From: an uncultured Ruminococcus sp.
Lineage (GTDB): Bacteria > Bacillota > Clostridia > Oscillospirales > Acutalibacteraceae
Direction: 5' to 3'
Assembly (NCBI GenBank): GCA_902778175.1
Contig: CACYWT010000002.1
Span: 1 to 62,758, forward strand
Length of the DNA: 62,758 nucleotides
The position numbers and the translations under genes were made by a program. The notes beneath the pieces are model-generated. The model searched no databases. It was not told the DNA's origin and saw only the letters and a program-made list of their open reading frames with translations. Shown piece by piece: positions 60,903 to 62,758 of the stretch; positions within the stretch are counted from its first letter, which is position 1, and every line of letters starts with the position of its first letter.

Positions 60903-62284
60903 TGCCAATTCAGCCACTTTTCCTTTAGACCTTAGCTCACCGTTGATGCCGTGCTTAACAACAGGTACTCCAAACATCTGCGATGCCGAAGCACAATAAA
61001 TATCATCACCACGCTTAAAGGCATCAATCCGCCATTGCTCTCCGGCAAGCCATGCAAGCACACGAGCTTCTATTGCTGAAAAGTCAGCTATGATAAATTC
61101 GCATCCGGGTTTGGGTATAAGCATAGTGCGGATAAGTTGCGAAAGTATATCGGGTGTATTTCCGTAGATGCTTTCCACCATACCAAAACAACCGAGCTTA
61201 ACAAGCTCTCTGGCTTCATCCAAAGTGGCGATATGGTTCTGAGGGAGGTTTTGCAGCTGAATTCCACGCCCAGCCCAGCGCTGCGTCCTATTGGCACCGG
61301 AAAATTGGAATAAGCCGTGTGCCCGTCCATCCTCGCAGATATACCTATCTGCCGCCTGGTATTTCTTTACACTGCTTTTCGCCATTTGAAGCCGCAGCTT
61401 CATCATTTCAAGTGCCTCTCCGTCAACGCTATGCTTATCAAGGTCAGTTATCATTGCGGAGACATCTTTTTTACCCAGCGTACTGACTTCAATACCACGC
61501 TCTTCAAGCCAGCCCTTAAGTTGACTTACACTATTCGGATTTTCAAGTCCTGTCAGGGCATACGCTCTTTTCGTCATTTCTTCGGACAGCATCAGATCAC
61601 AGGTGATCGCCTGCGTGACAAGCTCCTTATCTATCAGAACACCTCTGTCATTTATCCTCTGATCCATGTGATAATTATCCCATTCTGAATCAGGCAGCGG
61701 AAACCTCTCCAGCCGCTTTCGTATCGCCCTCTCAGTTCTTACATCCTGACGGCAGTATTCCTTAAATCTCGCCCAATCCTCCGGGGCGTCTTCGGGAAGA
61801 TTCCTTGTCCTGCCGCCATTACTCTTTGTTGGTTTGACCGCTCTCCGGCATCATCCTTTTGTTCACCAGTCTTTAATACCTCTGCAGCAGTTTTCAGTTT
61901 CAAGGGAAGAGAAAGGCTCGCCGCCCACACCATTGAGCACTGCCATGAATCAGGGGAAAGCTGTGTGCCGAAATAACGGCTTATGCAAGTACGCTCAAAC
62001 TGTGCATTCCACGCCGCCTTTATGATAGAATCGTCAAATATCGCATCTATGACCTCCTGCGGCAGCTCTTCACCGCAAGCCAGATCAATGATTTTTGTTT
62101 CCTCATCATCGAAAGCGTAAGCAAAAAGCAGGATATGAAAATCGCCTTCAACATAGCGATAGACACCGCACTTGGTAAGATCGATATCGCTATACGATTC
62201 AAGGTCAATTGATAAAACTCTTTTTTTATCTGCCAAAAAATCATCTCCATTCTTTCTATATTTTCTGTGCTTATCTGCACCTTA

Positions 62285-62365
62285 TAAGGACCGCCGGAGA
62301 GGTAATGTCTCCGACAGCTCTTGTAAAGTGCAGACAGGAGAATAATCTCCCGTCCGCATTTTTTG
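62285..62365 (-). promoter_or_regulatory. Two adjacent hairpins between DUF2815 and the polymerase gene
   Basis: One hairpin has CGGAGA/TCTCCG arms (about 62294-62312). The other has GGAGA/TCTCC within longer TGC-GAC/GTC-GCA arms (about 62329-62358). Neither is followed by a T run on the minus strand, so they may be attenuator or RNA-processing structures. On the plus strand the second runs into TTTTTT. Confidence 0.4.
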
Positions 62366-62384
62366 TTTTGATCGTTATGTATCC

Positions 62385-62758
62385 TCAGCTCAGATAATCA
62401 GGAAGGTCATCATCACTGAAAATACTCTCTCCGTCATCGTCACACTCGACCTCGGTAAAATCTGCCGCAGCAGAAGATTTGCCTGCGAGGCGTTCACCGT
62501 CCTTGATCTTCTGGATATTACCGAGACCTGCCGCTACACCACGATTGCCGTTTGCGTTATATGCGTAGAAGTTTACGGATACATTGCAGTAGTCACCGGA
62601 GCCGCATTCTATCGGGTCAATAATGGGCTGAACCTTGCGGTCAACGATCTGGGGAGCATCCTTGCTGTTGGCATTTATGAACATAGCGTCTTCATAAGCC
62701 TCATCATCGGGACGGTCAATATCTCCATCGCGCAGAGGGAGCTTAAGATTTGCGGGCA
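62385..62758 (-). CDS. DUF2815 single-stranded-DNA-binding-like protein, partial (cut by window end)
   Basis: The frame is open to the window edge: ANLKLPLRDGDIDRPDDEAYEDAMFINAN, read in two stretches, then VDRKVQPIIDPIECGSGDYCNVSVNFYAY, GNRGVAAGLGNIQK and an acidic tail DDDGESIFSDDDLPDYL. This is the C-terminal two thirds of DUF2815 proteins, which have an OB-like ssDNA-binding fold and lie upstream of phage family A polymerases. The ATG inside at 62684 is not the real start. Confidence 0.88.
   Translation of the reverse strand, partial: PANLKLPLRDGDIDRPDDEAYEDAMFINANSKDAPQIVDRKVQPIIDPIECGSGDYCNVSVNFYAYNANGNRGVAAGLGNIQKIKDGERLAGKSSAAADFTEVECDDDGESIFSDDDLPDYLS

Larger units (their letters stand above)
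59370..62236 (-). pseudogene. polA: Family A DNA polymerase with intein; frame broken in the exonuclease-polymerase linker
   Basis: Part one (TTG 62236, GGAG upstream) is a DnaQ-like 3'-5' exonuclease: LSIDLESYSDIDLTKCG, WNAQFERTCISRYFG. It stays in frame to LKTGEQKDDAGER. There about 25 nt appear deleted (junction 61836-61837), removing the expected LIxYFxxPC segment. The frame shifts and stops at 61739. The second frame continues KPTKSNGGRTRNLPEDAPEDW, then the polymerase domain from the ATG at 61667: motif A ADFSAIEAR (Asp195), O-helix RSKGKVAELA/CGYGGG split by the intein, motif C VAHVHDEVII. The repaired product would be 963 residues, 654 after splicing. No ribosome site precedes the inner ATG, so the polymerase part may be untranslated. 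Confidence 0.8.

Noticed and set aside
61667-62236. Programmed frameshift joining exonuclease and polymerase
   Set aside because: There is no slippery run at the junction, and an expected conserved segment of about 11 residues is reduced to a few bases, which fits a deletion.
13385-62758. Integrative conjugative element
   Set aside because: Serine recombinases occur in such elements, but there are no relaxase or type IV secretion genes, and a full set of head, tail and packaging genes is present.
1-62758. CRISPR arrays, tRNA or rRNA genes
   Set aside because: No regularly spaced direct repeats with unique spacers and no tRNA-like cloverleaf or rRNA sequence were noticed by reading; short hairpins found are terminators.

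Overview
The window is the left part of a tailed-phage prophage inside the chromosome of a low-to-moderate GC Firmicute. It is probably a gut Clostridium-class bacterium (Lachnospiraceae or Oscillospiraceae), judging from the TasA/SipW-style surface proteins, the serine recombinases, the ParB-methylase and C5-methylase types, and the AGGAGG-rich start sites. Almost everything is on the minus strand, so the phage reads from high to low coordinates.

Region 1 (1-13.4 kb) is host DNA. It holds a run of four exported surface proteins, ending in a 3,391-residue GLUG-repeat adhesin-like protein with its own terminator. The first gene of the run (12443-13384) has lost its signal peptide and promoter exactly where the prophage starts, so an attachment site most likely lies near 13.38-13.42 kb.

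Region 2 (13.5-19.2 kb) is the element edge: an AbiE-type type IV toxin-antitoxin pair with its own promoter and terminator, then three recombinase genes. Two are full large serine recombinases; the middle one lacks the catalytic domain. Region 3 (19.3-31.6 kb) carries lysis genes (NlpC/P60-like enzyme, amidase endolysin, holin) and the tail tip, receptor-binding, baseplate and tape-measure genes. A Fic AMP-transferase gene with its own promoter and terminator sits on the plus strand between gpG/gpGT and the tape measure. Region 4 (33-41 kb) is an HK97-type tail and head module: gpG/gpGT with a -1 slippery site, major tail protein, connectors, head fibre, capsid, ClpP-like protease, portal and large terminase.

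Region 5 (41-51 kb) separates the large from the small terminase gene. It holds a zinc-ribbon protein, a gamma-glutamylcyclotransferase, an amidoligase, a protein sharing the amidoligase C-terminal segment, a second NlpC/P60-like enzyme, a C5 methylase with a long repetitive recognition region, a ParB-methylase and a short SAM synthetase that could feed both methylases. A Phd-Doc pair lies between the small terminase and the HNH nuclease genes. Region 6 (51-62.7 kb) is replication: P4-type primase-helicase, MazF/PemK-like protein, SNF2-like helicase, VRR-NUC nuclease, DUF932 protein, family A DNA polymerase and a DUF2815 protein cut by the window end. A paired inverted repeat (52441-52532) is a candidate origin.

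The most unusual locus is the DNA polymerase. Its O-helix is interrupted by a 309-residue intein, and the same DNA encodes a recognisable HNH homing endonuclease in the +1 frame. That second frame runs through the intein C-terminal splicing blocks into the C-extein. Two replication genes also carry frame lesions: an apparent ~25-nt deletion in the polymerase exonuclease part, and a +1/+4 change inside the helicase Walker A motif. The prophage may therefore be decaying. No repressor, tRNA, CRISPR array or conjugation gene was seen.
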